Positions 48,759 to 60,472 of a stretch of DNA of 64,000 nucleotides are shown here, one piece after another. Position 1 is the stretch's first letter. Every line of letters starts with the position of its first letter. This DNA is from Pleodorina starrii (lineage: Eukaryota > Chlorophyta > Chlorophyceae > Chlamydomonadales > Volvocaceae). The stretch is from the NCBI GenBank assembly GCA_030267565.1, contig BRXU01000002.1, forward strand, positions 2,232,001-2,296,000, written 5' to 3'. The position numbers and the translations under genes are program-made. A model generated the notes under the pieces. The model saw only the letters and a program-made list of their open reading frames with translations. It ran no database searches and had not been told where the DNA came from.

Positions 48759-51700
48759 ATGGCGTCAAACAAGGATAAGGACGCTCCAGCGGCGCAGCAG
48801 GACCCTCTCAAGGAGGATCCCAGCGTCATCGTGGACGATGCCCAGTTCCCGGAGCCGTCCCTCTATTTCAAAGTCTTCGAATCGGAGGCGGACGAGCCCG
48901 ACTCCAAAATCCGGGCGGATGTGAACAAGCTCTACGACCGATGGATTGAAAAGTACGGTCGCCGCTGGCCCGAGGATGGCATTAACACGGAGGACATGGT
49001 CTGGCTCGCGGAGGAGACCAAGAAGCCCAAGCGCGGCCGCGTCGCGCCCCCGCCGCCCGGCAAACCCGCCGAGAAGTCCGAATTCACGGACGAGTTCATG
49101 CCCTTTGGCGAGGACGGCGTCTCGCCCTCCTACGCCGCCCCCGGCGACGCCGCCGCTGGCGCCTCCGGCGCCAGCGGCGCCGCTGCCGCCGGCGGCAAGG
49201 CCGCCGGCTCCCGCCGCAAGCCCATGTCCAACTACGAGGCGACGGTCGCGGGCGGCAAGTGGGTCACGGACGAGTTCGAGTCCGCCGACTACGAGGCCGG
49301 AAACCTGGAGAAGCTCTGGAACATGTACCTCTGGGACCGGGAGGGCAAACCCACCATGATGCCCGACGGCCCGCCGGCGCAGCAGGAGGGCGAGGAGTCG
49401 GAGGACTGGGACGACTTTTACACCGCCTACCGCCCGCGCGACATCGACACCGAGGAGGCGCGCGAGGCGGTGTGGGCCACGGACGAGTTCGAGTCCGATG
49501 AGGACAACACGGAGAGCGAGTGGGCGCCCGAGTACGTGGGCGCGGGTCTGGGCCTTAAGGCCGAGGACCCACTCAACCCGCAGTACTCGCTGCGCCACTC
49601 CAACCACCCGCTGGCGCCCTTCCCCGGGGAGCCCCTCAAGTGGGCGTCGTACGTGTACCCGGACTTCACCACGTGAGTCGTAGTACATGCATGTCGTACT
49701 GTGGGACGGGTGCCGTAGAGGGGACAGCGGGTATGGAGCGCGGACTGCGGGGGCGGCGAGGGGGCGAGGAGGGGCGGAGGGTGGGGTCCTGTTTTTATCT
49801 GTTGTGAACGGTCTGGTCGGTGCCAGGCGGGGGGCAGCGGCGGGCAGCGGGGGAGGGGCTCCGGTCCCCTTGAAGCCCCCTTGTGGGTTGGAGGGCCGGG
49901 TGGTCGCGCTGGTGGGTGATTGAGCTGCTGGCGCGACGTCAGGTTCGGGAGGTGGCCCCGCCCCCTGGATGACCTGGATGAACTGAACTGAACTGGACAG
50001 GTTCAGAGTCGGTCCACCCACCCAGCGGTATCCACGTGTATGGGTGGGGGTAGGGGTGTGGATGCCTTCTGGGGGCTCTGGTCGCCGCCCTCGGGGGGGG
50101 GAGGGAAGGCGGGGAGCGGCACCGCCTGGGCCGGGCCGGGCCAGCGGTCTGGCGGTCTGGGGCCTACGGGCAAACGCCGCGCGGGGGCGAGATGTGGGTC
50201 GCCGGCTGCTGCTTTGCCGCCGCCGGGAGGGGGGGCGGGTGAGGTCGCTGGGGGCTGAGCCGGGTCGGATCGGGGTCGGGTCGCGAGCCGGCGGTCAACG
50301 GACGGCGGATTGGGTCCAACGGGGGTAGGGAGGGGGGTGAGCCTCTAGCGGTTGGGTTGGCGGCGGTGGGGATGTGTGCTTGGTGGGTGAGGGCGTGGGG
50401 AGTGGAGCGGGGAGGGAGCAGCAGGGAGAGGGGTGCGCACCCGGATGGGTTCGATGGTGGCCGGCGGTGCAGGCGGGGGGTGCGTCCCCCAGGGGCCGGC
50501 AGTGTCTGCCCCCATCTAATCCGGGGGAGGGCGCCCGCGGGGTCGTCCGGAGCCGCCTTGCCCCCCTCCCCCTCCCACCCCCTTAGTTGGGGTGGAGCTG
50601 CGCCTGTTTGACGTGATGTGGTCTGATGGGGTGCGAAGCGCCGTGGGTGGCTGGCTGGGTGGACGCCGGTGTGGGGCACAGAATGTGTGGGATGGGTGGG
50701 TGCGGCTTGGTCATGGTCGGCAGTATGACGGCAGTATGCGGCATCGTGCGATTGCGATTGCGGTGCTGCTCGGTCCTGCTCTGCTCTGCTCTGCTCTGCC
50801 CTGCCCAGCGCACGGCGCCGCACAAAGCTCCTCCTCCCGCTGCTCCCTTCCTCCCCCCCACATCCTCCTGACGGCCCGGGGGGGGGGGATTGGGCTCTTT
50901 GGCGCCTTTTAGGGCGCACTCCGTTAAGTCTCCCCCACCGCGCCTCTCATCCCCCGTCCCCGCCGTCCCGTATATGCGTGTCGTGTATGCGTGTGTATAC
51001 GTGTGTGTTTCTTCTCGTTCTGCTGCTGCTGCTGCTGCTGCTGCTTCTGTAGGTACGAGGGTCTGACTAAGCAGTCCATCCCGCACGGCATGGGAGTCAT
51101 GACGTTTGGCACGGGTACCGGAGCCGGTTTCGCGATGAACCTGACCAGATACGGAGACAAGTGAGTGGGGTGGGGCGGGCTGAGGGTTTAGGGTTTTAGG
51201 GTTTTTTGGAGGGGGGAAGAGGATGGGGCCTGGGGTACTGCGTTTTGGGACGGGGTACATGCGCGCAAAGGTTTCTCATTTGCCCGTTTCCCGCCTGTCT
51301 GCCTGTTGGGACTGTTCGGGTGCTTTTCCGCCTGTTTCACCCCTCCTTCCCTGCCTCCCTCCCTGCCCCCCTCCCTCCCTCCCTGCCAGGTACGAGGGCG
51401 AGTTCCAGGCGGGCTTTGCTCACGGTCTGGGTCAGTTCACCTCCGAGACCAGCGGGGAGGTCTACATTGGGGAGTTCTTTGCGGGGCAGCGACACGGGTG
51501 AGTGGGGGGTGAAGGGGGGGGAGGGGAGGGTGGGGAGGGGAAGGGGGGAGGGGAAGGGGGGGAGGAGGGTATGGAAGGCCAAACAGGCAAGGGGGAGGGG
51601 AAGAGAGCGGGAGGAGGAGGGAGGCGGGGAGGTGGGTCCAACAGTCTGAAACGTGGCTGGCGGGCAGACGAAGTCGGGGCTGGCCAGGAGGAGGGAGAGC

Positions 51701-54664
51701 CGGTAGAGGGGGAGGGGAAGGGGGGAGGGGGGATTGGCGACCACCCATCCCTTGCTCTTGCGCTTGCTCCTGCCCTTGCCTCCCTCCCTCGCTTCCCTCC
51801 GCCTCAGTGCACTCAACGCGGCTCGTTTCCCTCCTTACGCTCCCCCCTGTCCTGTCCTCTCCCCTCCTGTCCCCGACTCGACTCCTCTCCCTGCCTCTCG
51901 CTGCGTGTGCAACCCCTCCCCCCCCATCTTCTTTCTTACCCCCCCCATCCCCCTCCTCTCCATCCCCTCCCCCTCCACCCCAGTTGCGGCATGGTTCTCG
52001 ACATGAAGCCCTACTACTACCTCCTTGAGAGGGGGGTGGAGCCCGTGGAGGCCTACCACCGGACCGCTGAGGCCATCATGCGGAATGTGGAGGTGCGGAC
52101 ATGGTACCGAGGAAACAAGCTGGGAGACGCCAAGGAGGTTGTGGTGGGTCCTGGGGGTGGGAGGGGGGGTTGGGTTGGGGAGGGGGGGAGGTGTGGGTTG
52201 GGGGTAGGGGAGGGGTGGGGAGGGTGGGTGGAGACAGGGGAGGCGGGGTGAGGGGGAGGGGGGTGGGTGGGATGGTGGGGAAGGTGGGGTGAAGGGGGTT
52301 GAGGGAGGGGGGAGGGGGGCGTTTGCGGGGCAGGGATGCAGGTGAAGGCAGATGGGAGGGTGGGGGTGGAGGCGGGGAGGCCTTAGGCGGGGATGGGTGA
52401 GGAGGAGAAGGAGGAGGACGAAGCCAACTTCGATGGACCCGGGGATCTGGGCGGGGCATGCGGTCCGAGTCGCTCGGCAGTTCTGCCAATCGCCGCCTCG
52501 CCCGTTTCTAACCGCCGCCGCTACGGCGCTTCCAACCGCCAGGTGGTTGATATCAACGTCCTGCGGGACGAGCTGGACCACCCCTATGAGATCGCTCTGC
52601 GCAACAGCCTCCACGATGCCAAGCTGCGCCGCTGGAAGGGCATGAGCCCCCGCGAGAAGTGAGTGGGGGCACGCGGGTGACCGGGGGTGTGTGTGTGGGG
52701 GGGGGGTCTACCGTATGTGTGTGTGTGTGTGCGTGTGTGTGGCGGGGGGAGAGCGGTGGGAAGGGTCCGAATAGGGTGGGCGAGCTGGCGGGCAGACAGA
52801 CAGAGGCGAAATCAGGCGAATACTCCCTCTCTCCCCTCTCTCCCTGACCCCCCTCCCCCGCAGGGCCCTCGACCGGCTTGTCGGCATCATCGAGCGGGTG
52901 CAGGCCCGCAACCCGGGTCGCTTCGGGTCGTACTACTACGAGGACGAGAAGGGCCGCATCCGGGCCGCGCTGGGGGAGTTTGGGGAGGACACCGACTTTG
53001 ACAGGTGGGGGGCGGGGGGGAGAGGGGGATGCGGGGGAGGGGGGTGTGGGGTGTGTGTGTATGCGTGTGTGTGTGGAGGGGCGGAGGAAGAAGGGGGGGG
53101 CCAGGGAGGGGAAGGCGAAGGTTTATTTTACCCCCGACGCATCGACGCGCCGCGAAGGAGTATATAATGGCTCTGGTGCTCTGGGAAAGGGAGGGTGAGA
53201 TTGTGTTGGGGGGTTTAGGGTTGAGGATGGGTTAGCTGCGGTATCTTGTTTCTTACCCTCCCTCCCTCTCCCCCCCTCCCTCTCCCTACCCCCCACACCC
53301 TGCCCCCCCCCCCAGTGTTGAGATGATGCAGGGAGTGGATACGGACGGTGACCTGGGTCTGGGTTGGGATGGCGCCACCGACAGCAGTGAGAATCCGATG
53401 GAGCCACGCACCCGGGAGCTGCTGGTGCAGGAGTCCAGGGACGACAAGCTGGAGGTGGGGGGGAGGGCGGGGGGGGTTTGAAGGGGGGTTTGAGGGGTTT
53501 GAAGGGGGGTTTGAGGGGTTTGAAGGGGGGGGTTGGTGGGGGGGTTGCGCTGGGTGTTTCCTCTTCGGTTTACTTGGTGGTTTGCCGGATGAATTGATTG
53601 GTTGATTGGCTGGTTGGTTGGTTGGTTGGTTGGTTTTTCACAGGGTTATGCATGCATGCATGCATGCATGCAATCCGGGTTTCGGGCTCCCTCCGTGGCA
53701 ACCAACCGGGTTCTGGGTGCCCGGTCAGCCGGTGTACCAATGTACGGTGTCGTATTATTGCACTCGTCTGTGAGTGTATGTACAATATGTACAATACGTA
53801 CAGTATGTACAACACCTTTCCCCCGCCCCCCCCCCGCGTTTTCCCCTCCTTCCCCCGGCTAGGATGAGGCGTTCAAGGACAGCGTGCTGGGTAACGCCAT
53901 CATCAACCCCTTTACCGGTAAGACGGTTGGCTGGGTGGCGGCCAGGTGGCGGGGTGGTGGGCGTGGTGCCGTTGAGAGCCCACCCACCAGGATGGCAGGG
54001 GATCCGCACCCGCCCACCCCCACACATACACACCCGCACGCACGCACATGTATCCCTTCTCCGCTGCACAGCCGTATAGCGGCCCGTGCCCCCTCCTCCC
54101 TCTCTTCGGTGCTGAACTTTCATCACGGAGGTCCCCGCCTCTCCGCTCCTCCCCTCCCACTCTTCATCTTTGAGAGCGAGGCCCTCCACCCCTCCAAATC
54201 CTTTCCCCCCGATTCCATGGACTGCGTTCTACAGCCCCTCCCCCCTCCGCCTCGGTCGCCTACGTCCCTCAGCCGCGGTGTCGTCATAATTTCCCCCCTC
54301 CCCCTCCGCCTCACCCTTAACCCCCCCCCCCAACCCCTCTCCCCTCCCTCCCTCCCGCTCCCTCCCCCCTCTCCCTCCCTCCAGGTCTGGATCTGAAGAC
54401 CTATCTGGAGGGCAAGGAGCGGCACCACAACGACCTGGTGGCAACGTACCGCAACTCCAGGGAGGGGAAGAAGTTTATGCGCAAGGCGCGGGAGGAGGCG
54501 GGAATCAAGATCACGGTGAGAAGATGCGCGGGCGGGGGGAGAGGGAGATGGCGGGTTTTGACTTGGTGGGGATCGAGAGGGGTGGAGAGGGGGCCGCGGG
54601 TGTCAGGGCGTGGGCGGGGGAGAGGCCTTCGGGTTGCGCTGCGCTCGCTGGACTACGTGCGTGT

Positions 54665-54706
<42 letters not shown>

Positions 54707-57102
54707 GGGGGTGTTGGGGGTGTCGGGGTGGGGTCGGGGAATCGAGGGCCTGAGGGGCCTCCGTGTGGGGATCTGGGTCTGGGTGCGTACTGTTTGGACT
54801 GTTTTTCGCCCTACTTAGCTCACTCTCTTTCCCGCCCCCCTCCCTCCCTCCCTCCCCCCTCCCTCAGGATGACGAGCTGTCCAGCTATGTGGAGGAGCCG
54901 TCTGCTCGCAGCGGCCCGGGCGTGATGGCGCCTTGGGGGGATGAGAGCGAGGAGGCGCGGCTCACGCGGCTGTTCAACCGGGCGGGGGTCAGCAAGGGCG
55001 AGGTGCAGCGGGGGGAGGAGCTGGTGCGGAGGTAAGAGGGGGAGGGGGGGAGGGGGGGCCGGAGGAGGGAGAGAGGGGGAAGGAGGAGGGAACGGGGGGT
55101 CTGGGTGCGGGGACCGGGGTGCGCGGGGGGTGGGGGAGGGGATGAGAGGGCGTTTAGCGCCCCGGTTGGTGGCTGACGTTGCGCCGATCCGGTCGTCGAT
55201 CCAGAGTTCTGTTTGCAAGTTTGTATTGGTATCATCTTCTTGCAATTCTTCCATTATCTCTCTCTGCCTCCTTGATGTTTTCTTTTTAAATTTTTCAACG
55301 TCCCACTTTTCCTTTCCTTTCTTATCTTTCTCTTTTCTTTTCTGTCTCCTTTCTAGTTTTCCTCTCTCATATTTTTTATGTTTGTTTGTTGTTCTCTCTT
55401 TTTGTTTTGCAGGTGGCAGCAGCTGCTCGACGAGGACGAGGACATTCTGTCGGCTGGCGGTCCGTACCGCCGCGCGGAGAACAACCCGCTTGCGCCCGAC
55501 AACACCGACACGGGCTTTGAGACGGACAGCGACATGATGGAGATGTGCGACATCCCCGAGATCCTGGGAACGGTGCAGGAGGCGCGGCAGATTGTGGAGC
55601 GGGCGCGCATGTGGCGGTTCAAGCCGTACGGCGAGGTCACGATTCGCATGGCGCAGGATGCCAACGGCTCGCCCGTCAACCTCATGCAGGTCCGTGGGTC
55701 TGACTGTCTGCGTCGGTTATGGGTTTTGTGTCGGTTGTGGGTTTTGTGTCGGTTGTGGGTTTTGTGTCGGTTGTGGGTTTTGTGGACAGGTTGGTGGTTT
55801 GGTTTGGGGGGGTGATGTGAGGAAGAGCAGTCCGACTAGTCAAAAGCTGGGGGGAGGTGGAGGGAGGATGAGGGGTTTGGGCCACGAGTGCCCAAGTGCT
55901 TGGCAGCCCCAATAACACAGCCGCATCCCGAGCTGCGGTCTCCACTCCTCCCTGGCCTCCAAACCTCGCTGAGATGCTGACTGTGTCGGCTCGGTCCCGA
56001 TCTCGCTCCTCTTCCCCCTCCGCCCCGCCCCCCCCCCAGGACCCGCTGCACTACCCCCACGGCACCAAGTTTATGGCCCCCGGGCCGCTGGGTCTGGTGC
56101 ACCCCATCCCGGACGACCCCTCCCTGCGCGCCGAGATGAGCCGTGTCGCCACCAACTATGCGGCCGTGTACCGCTTGTACAACTTCGATTGGGACCCCGA
56201 GCCGGGGACCATCCAGTACAAGATCGACCAGCGCATCCGGAGGGTGGGTGGCGGGGGGTGTTGGGGGTGGGGGTTGGGCGGGTGTTGGGGTGTTGGGGGC
56301 CGGCGTGGGAAAGGCTGTTGAGTCGATTGGGGAACTGGGCCGGGTTGGGTTGGGGGATCGACGGTGCCCCCGCCCGTTCAGTCGGCGGTGGGTGCAAATG
56401 CCAAGCTCCGGTCCTCCGTCGAGGGTCGCCCCCCTCTCCCACCGCCTCCCTCGCTCCCTGGCACCTCTCCCGCGCCCTCCCTCCCTCCCTCCCACCCTCC
56501 CCCCAGACTCGCACTCAATTAATAATAACACCCATTCAATTCAACCTCATGGGCGAACACTCTCCGAAGGGCTAAGGCTGTCCCGGCCCCGGCATGCGGC
56601 AAGTCCGTTGGGACTTGGGAGCCTGAAGGCAATACCCAAACACCCCCTCCCCCACACGCTCTGGGTCTGGGTCCGTTCGCTAACGCCGTCTCCTTCTCCG
56701 CTGCGAATTTCTCTTTATACCCCAAACCCCCTGCCTCCCCCACACCCCCTCCCTCCCCTACCCCCACACCCTCCCCCCCACCCACAGGCCCAGGAGCTGC
56801 GCAACAACGCGCTGGCCCGCTACCTGGAGGGGGCCGACCAGGTCCTTCAGGAGGAGGAGGCGCCACAGGGCGAGGGAGACCAGCAGCTGATGCTGGCCTC
56901 GGCGGCGGGGGCGGGGGCCACCCCTGGCGTTGGCGTTGGCGGCTCGTTGTTTGCGTCGATGTCGCTGGCGGGACCGACCCTCGGGTCGGTGCGGCTGGGC
57001 CACGCGGCGCGTGTGCTGATGGGTGCGTTTGCGCAGGCGGCCAAGCAGGTGCCGATGGGGGCGGCGAGGCCGCGGCTAGCGCGCCCTGCACGACGCAGCT
57101 AA
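48759..57102 (+). CDS. TIC100-like MORN-repeat chloroplast import protein
   Basis: Thirteen exons (48759-49672, 51053-51160, 51390-51497, 51984-52143, 52387-52658, 52864-53004, 53316-53454, 53863-53917, 54385-54515, 54868-55031, 55413-55689, 56040-56243, 56788-57102) encode 995 residues; all phases agree. TIC100 is a subunit of the inner-envelope TOC-TIC preprotein translocon. Support: PLKWASYVYPDFTTYEG, resembling the TIC100 block before its first MORN; MORN-type repeats YEGLTKQSIPHGMGVM and YEGEFQAGFAHGLGQF...YIGEFFAGQRHGCGM (~305-380), each on a 108-nt exon; an acidic N-terminal half; and a C-terminal IRMAQDANGSPVNLMQ...DPLHYPHG region like the DPVILHTPTGRI region of plant TIC100. The N-terminus contains three TDEF motifs. 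The 52138-52143 end of exon 4 and the whole of 52387-52542 in exon 5 are less certain. No obvious TM. The function is inferred from family resemblance only. Confidence 0.78.
51182..51207. repeat. Telomere-like TTTAGGG/TTTTAGGG island in TIC100-like intron
   Basis: Reads AGGGTTTAGGGTTTTAGGG and sits just 3' of the exon ending at 51160. Confidence 0.55.
53644..53672. repeat. (ATGC)n in TIC100-like intron
   Basis: Six self-complementary ATGC units. Confidence 0.85.
54661..54705. repeat. (GT)n in TIC100-like intron
   Basis: About 20 GT units, one GG interruption. Confidence 0.92.
55708..55790. repeat. 18-bp tandem repeat in TIC100-like intron
   Basis: Four to five copies of GTCGGTTGTGGGTTTTGT, starting ~20 bp past the splice donor at 55690. 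Confidence 0.88.
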
Positions 57103-58780
57103 GGCGGCCGGCGCGGCTGGTGCGGCTGGCGTGGCTGGCACGGCGCGGTTAACACGGCCTGCGAGGCGCTGAGGAGGGGAGAAAGGGCTGTGGGGCGGTG
57201 CTGAGGGGCGGAGGGTTTCGTTGCGGGGTGGTCATCGCGGCAAGCCGCGAGAGGTGCGGAGGCAGTGGGCGGTGGGCAGGTTGGGAGGCGCTGGGTGCGG
57301 GGGCGCGGGCAGGCAGAGACCCCTTGTGTGGGTGGCCCCTTACGACCTCCCTCCCCGAGGTGCAGCACCAGGCTCGCGTTTGCGTTTCGGTGGGTGGGGC
57401 GTGTTGCGGCTGGGGAGTCTCAACACCGCCTGGGGTCCTGCTGCCAGTGCTGGAGTGGCGGTGGGGGGGGGGTGGAATGGAACTGGTGTAGGGATGTGTG
57501 TGTGGAGGCGGTGCGTGCGGTTTTGGGTAGGCACGGAAGCGGGCAAGGTGACGTCGAGGGTAATGGTTCGGACCCCTCGCCCGCCATTCGGTGCGACGGC
57601 GGGCAACGGGGATTGTTGTAACAAGTACGACATCTGTCAGAAAGCCGTTTGGAGTTTACCACACGCAGCGGACCGGGGCGCGCGGGGTCCCCGGTTGGCG
57701 TGGGTGCACCTCTCGGCGTGTGCCGCAGGGGTTGGGCCCAGCCAGGGCCCGGCCCTCCACGTTTCCGCCCCGCCTCGGCTCGTCTCGTAAATGAAGGGCA
57801 GCCAGCCTCTGCAGCGCCTCGACCCATGGACCCGAGGACATTTTTTGCACCTATATCATTCGCACATACGCTCAAGAATTACATGTGAGCAGAAGGCCCA
57901 AGAAATTATCCAAAGCGGTAAGCTGGTCACCGATGGACAAGGGGTGTCGGCTTTCTTGACCTTTCCTTGGACCTGACGGAAGAAGGGCGGGGCCCGCTTA
58001 AATCCGTACAGTACGGATGGAGTTGAGTGCAAGGGACTTGGGCCAGAAACGCCCGCTGCCTACACGAGAACGCCTCCGGGGCTATGACAATGTGGTTTCG
58101 GTCAGTTTCACCGCTAGAGGTTCGAGATGCAATTGAACCGAGTCAGCTGCTGGTGGGGATTTGGCCCTGCCCGGGGAGTGGGCCCCGTGAACAAAGTGTC
58201 CGTCCGACACGTTGAGATGGAGCTGAAAGGCGGCGCGGAATGTACGTCCGGCTGAACAGGTTGCCTCCTGTCCACTCAGTACCGGTATTCCCAGGGGACT
58301 TGGGAGTGTAAGGTAGGCGTGCGAGTCGGAAAAGACTAAGCCAAGGAGGGTCAAGGGTCCTGTCGTCTATCTACTTGCACGGGACACCCAAATGGGGGCA
58401 GCAGCTCTTCAGCAGCTCTTGACAGCGGCTCCTGACAGCCTCAGACTTGGGTCCGTCCCTGGTTTTCCTGGTGGAACCCGTACGGTTATAAAGTCAGTGG
58501 GTCCTTTGGAGTGCGGTTTGCTTGCATCAATGTTGTACGACACAGACCTGAATGTCAGGCATGTATGTTGTACGGGACCACACGTGCTGTTGTGCTGTAA
58601 ATGTGCGTGCAGTGATTGCAACGTGCCCTGTTTGCGTGCGGCGAAGCTCAAGTGAGGATTTATAATCATATGAGGAATATCCTAGATGTCCAGTGTGTGG
58701 TTAGAACACCGACGGCTGACGTTGGCCCCCCGCAGGTGATTACGGTATCGGGTTGGCTGGCCTGCGGTAACCTGCTTGGG
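57103..58780. other. Intergenic region 3' of TIC100-like gene
   Basis: About 1.7 kb. Contains the 3' UTR with TGTAA at 57617-57621 and a further TGTAA at 58596-58600. No open frame with a motif. Confidence 0.45.
57617..57621 (+). other. Candidate TGTAA poly(A) signal of the TIC100-like gene
   Basis: About 515 nt after the stop codon. Confidence 0.45.
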
Positions 58781-60472
58781 TAGGCCTAGGTAGGCCTAGG
58801 TAGGCCTAGGGCCTAGGGCCTAGGTAGGCCAAGGTAGGTATGCCTAGGGCCTAGGGCCTACGGCCTAGGTAGGCCTAGGGCCTCGATAGGCTTAGGGCCT
58901 AGGTGGGCCTAGGGCCTAGATAGGCTTAGATGGGCCTAGGGCCTAGGTAGGCCTAGGGCCTAGGTAGGCCAAGGGCGGCCTAGGGCCTAGGTAAGCCTAG
59001 GGCCTAGGTAGGCCTAAGGCCCCGGGCCTAGGGAGGCCTAGGGCTTAGGGCCTAGGTAGGCCTAGGGCCTAGGGTCTAGGAAGGCCTAGGGCCTTTCTAG
59101 GGCCTAGGTAGGCCCAGGGCTTAGGGCCTAGGTAGGCCTCAGGCGGCCTGGGGCCTAGGTAAGCCTAGGGCCTAGGTAGGCCTAGGGCCTAGTTAGGTCT
59201 AGGGCCTACGGCCTAGGGCCTAGTTAGGCCTAGGGCCTACGGCCTAGGGCCTAGTTAGGCCTAGGGCCTACGGCCTAGGGCATAGTTAGGCCTAGGGCCT
59301 AGGGCATAGTTAGGCCTAGGGCATAGTTAGGCCTAGGGCCTAGTTAGGCCTTGGGCCTAGGGCCTAGGGTTTTAGGGTTTTAGTACTTAGGCCTAGGGCC
59401 TAGTTAGGCCTAGGGCCTAGTTAGGCCTAGGGCCTAGTTAGGCCTAGGGCCTAGGGCCTAGTTAGGCCTAGGGCCTAGTTAGGCCTAGGGCCTAGTTAGG
59501 CCTAGGGCCTAGTTAAGCCTAGGGCCTAGTTAGGCCTAGGGCATAGTTAGGCCTAGGGCCTACTTAGGCCTAGGGCCTAGTTAGGCCTAGGGCCTAGTTA
59601 GGCCTAGGGCATAGTTAGGCCTAGGGCCTAGGGCCTAGTTAGGCCTAGGGCCTCGGGCCTAGGTAGGCCTAGGGCCTAGGTAGACCTAGGGCCTAGGGCC
59701 TAGGTAGACCTAGGGCCTAGGGCCTAGGTAGGCCAAGGGCCTAGGGCCTAGGCAGGCCTAGGGCAGCCTAGGGCTTAGGTAGGCCTAAGAACTAGGGCCT
59801 AGTTAGACTTAGGGCCTTGTTAGGATGGCCTAGGGCCTAGGTAATGCTGCCTAGGCGCTGGGCTGCCCTATGCCTGCCTTCTCACTAGGTCACCCTAGGC
59901 CTGCCTAGGCCCTCGGCTGCCGTAGGCCTACCTAGGCCCTATGCCCTAGGCCTACCTAGGCCCTAGGCCTACCTAGGCCCTAGGCTCTAGGCCTAACTAG
60001 GCCCTAGGCTCTAGGCCTAACTAGGCCCTAGGTCTAACTAGGCCCTAGTTCTTAGGCCTACGTAAGCCCTAGGCCTGCCTAGGCCCTTGGCCTACCTAGG
60101 CCCTAGGCCTACCCAGGCCACAGGCCTACCTAGGCCCTAGGCCTACCCAGGCCATAGGCCTACCTAGGTCCTAGGCCCTTGGCCTACATAGGCCCCAGGC
60201 CTACCTAGGCCCTAGGCCCACCTAAGCCTATCTAGGCCCTAGGCCTACCCAGGCCACAGGCCCTAGGCCTACCTAGGCCCTCGGCCCTAGGTCTGCCTAG
60301 GCCCTGAGCACCCTCGGCCTGCCTAGGCCCTAGGCTGCCCTAGGCCAGCCAATGCCCTAGGCCCACCTAGGCCCCAGGCCTACCTAGGCCCTAGGCCTAT
60401 CTAGGCCTATCTAGGCCCTAGGCCTTCCTAGGCCCACCTAGGCCCTTGGCCTACCTAGGATCTAGGCCCTCC
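58781..60472. repeat. CCTAGG-based satellite with a central orientation switch
   Basis: About 1.7 kb made of variants of GGCCTAGG, with an 18-bp form GGCCTAGGGCCTAGTTAG dominant at 59180-59640. From 58781 to about 59842 the units read TAGGCCTAGGGCC. After a short junction (about 59843-59885) they read as the reverse complement, GGCCCTAGGCCTA, to 60472. The whole is therefore an imperfect giant inverted repeat built from units that are themselves palindromic (CCTAGG, TAGGCCTA). A telomere-like TTTTAGGGTTTTAG is embedded at 59370-59383. No coding potential. Confidence 0.95.
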
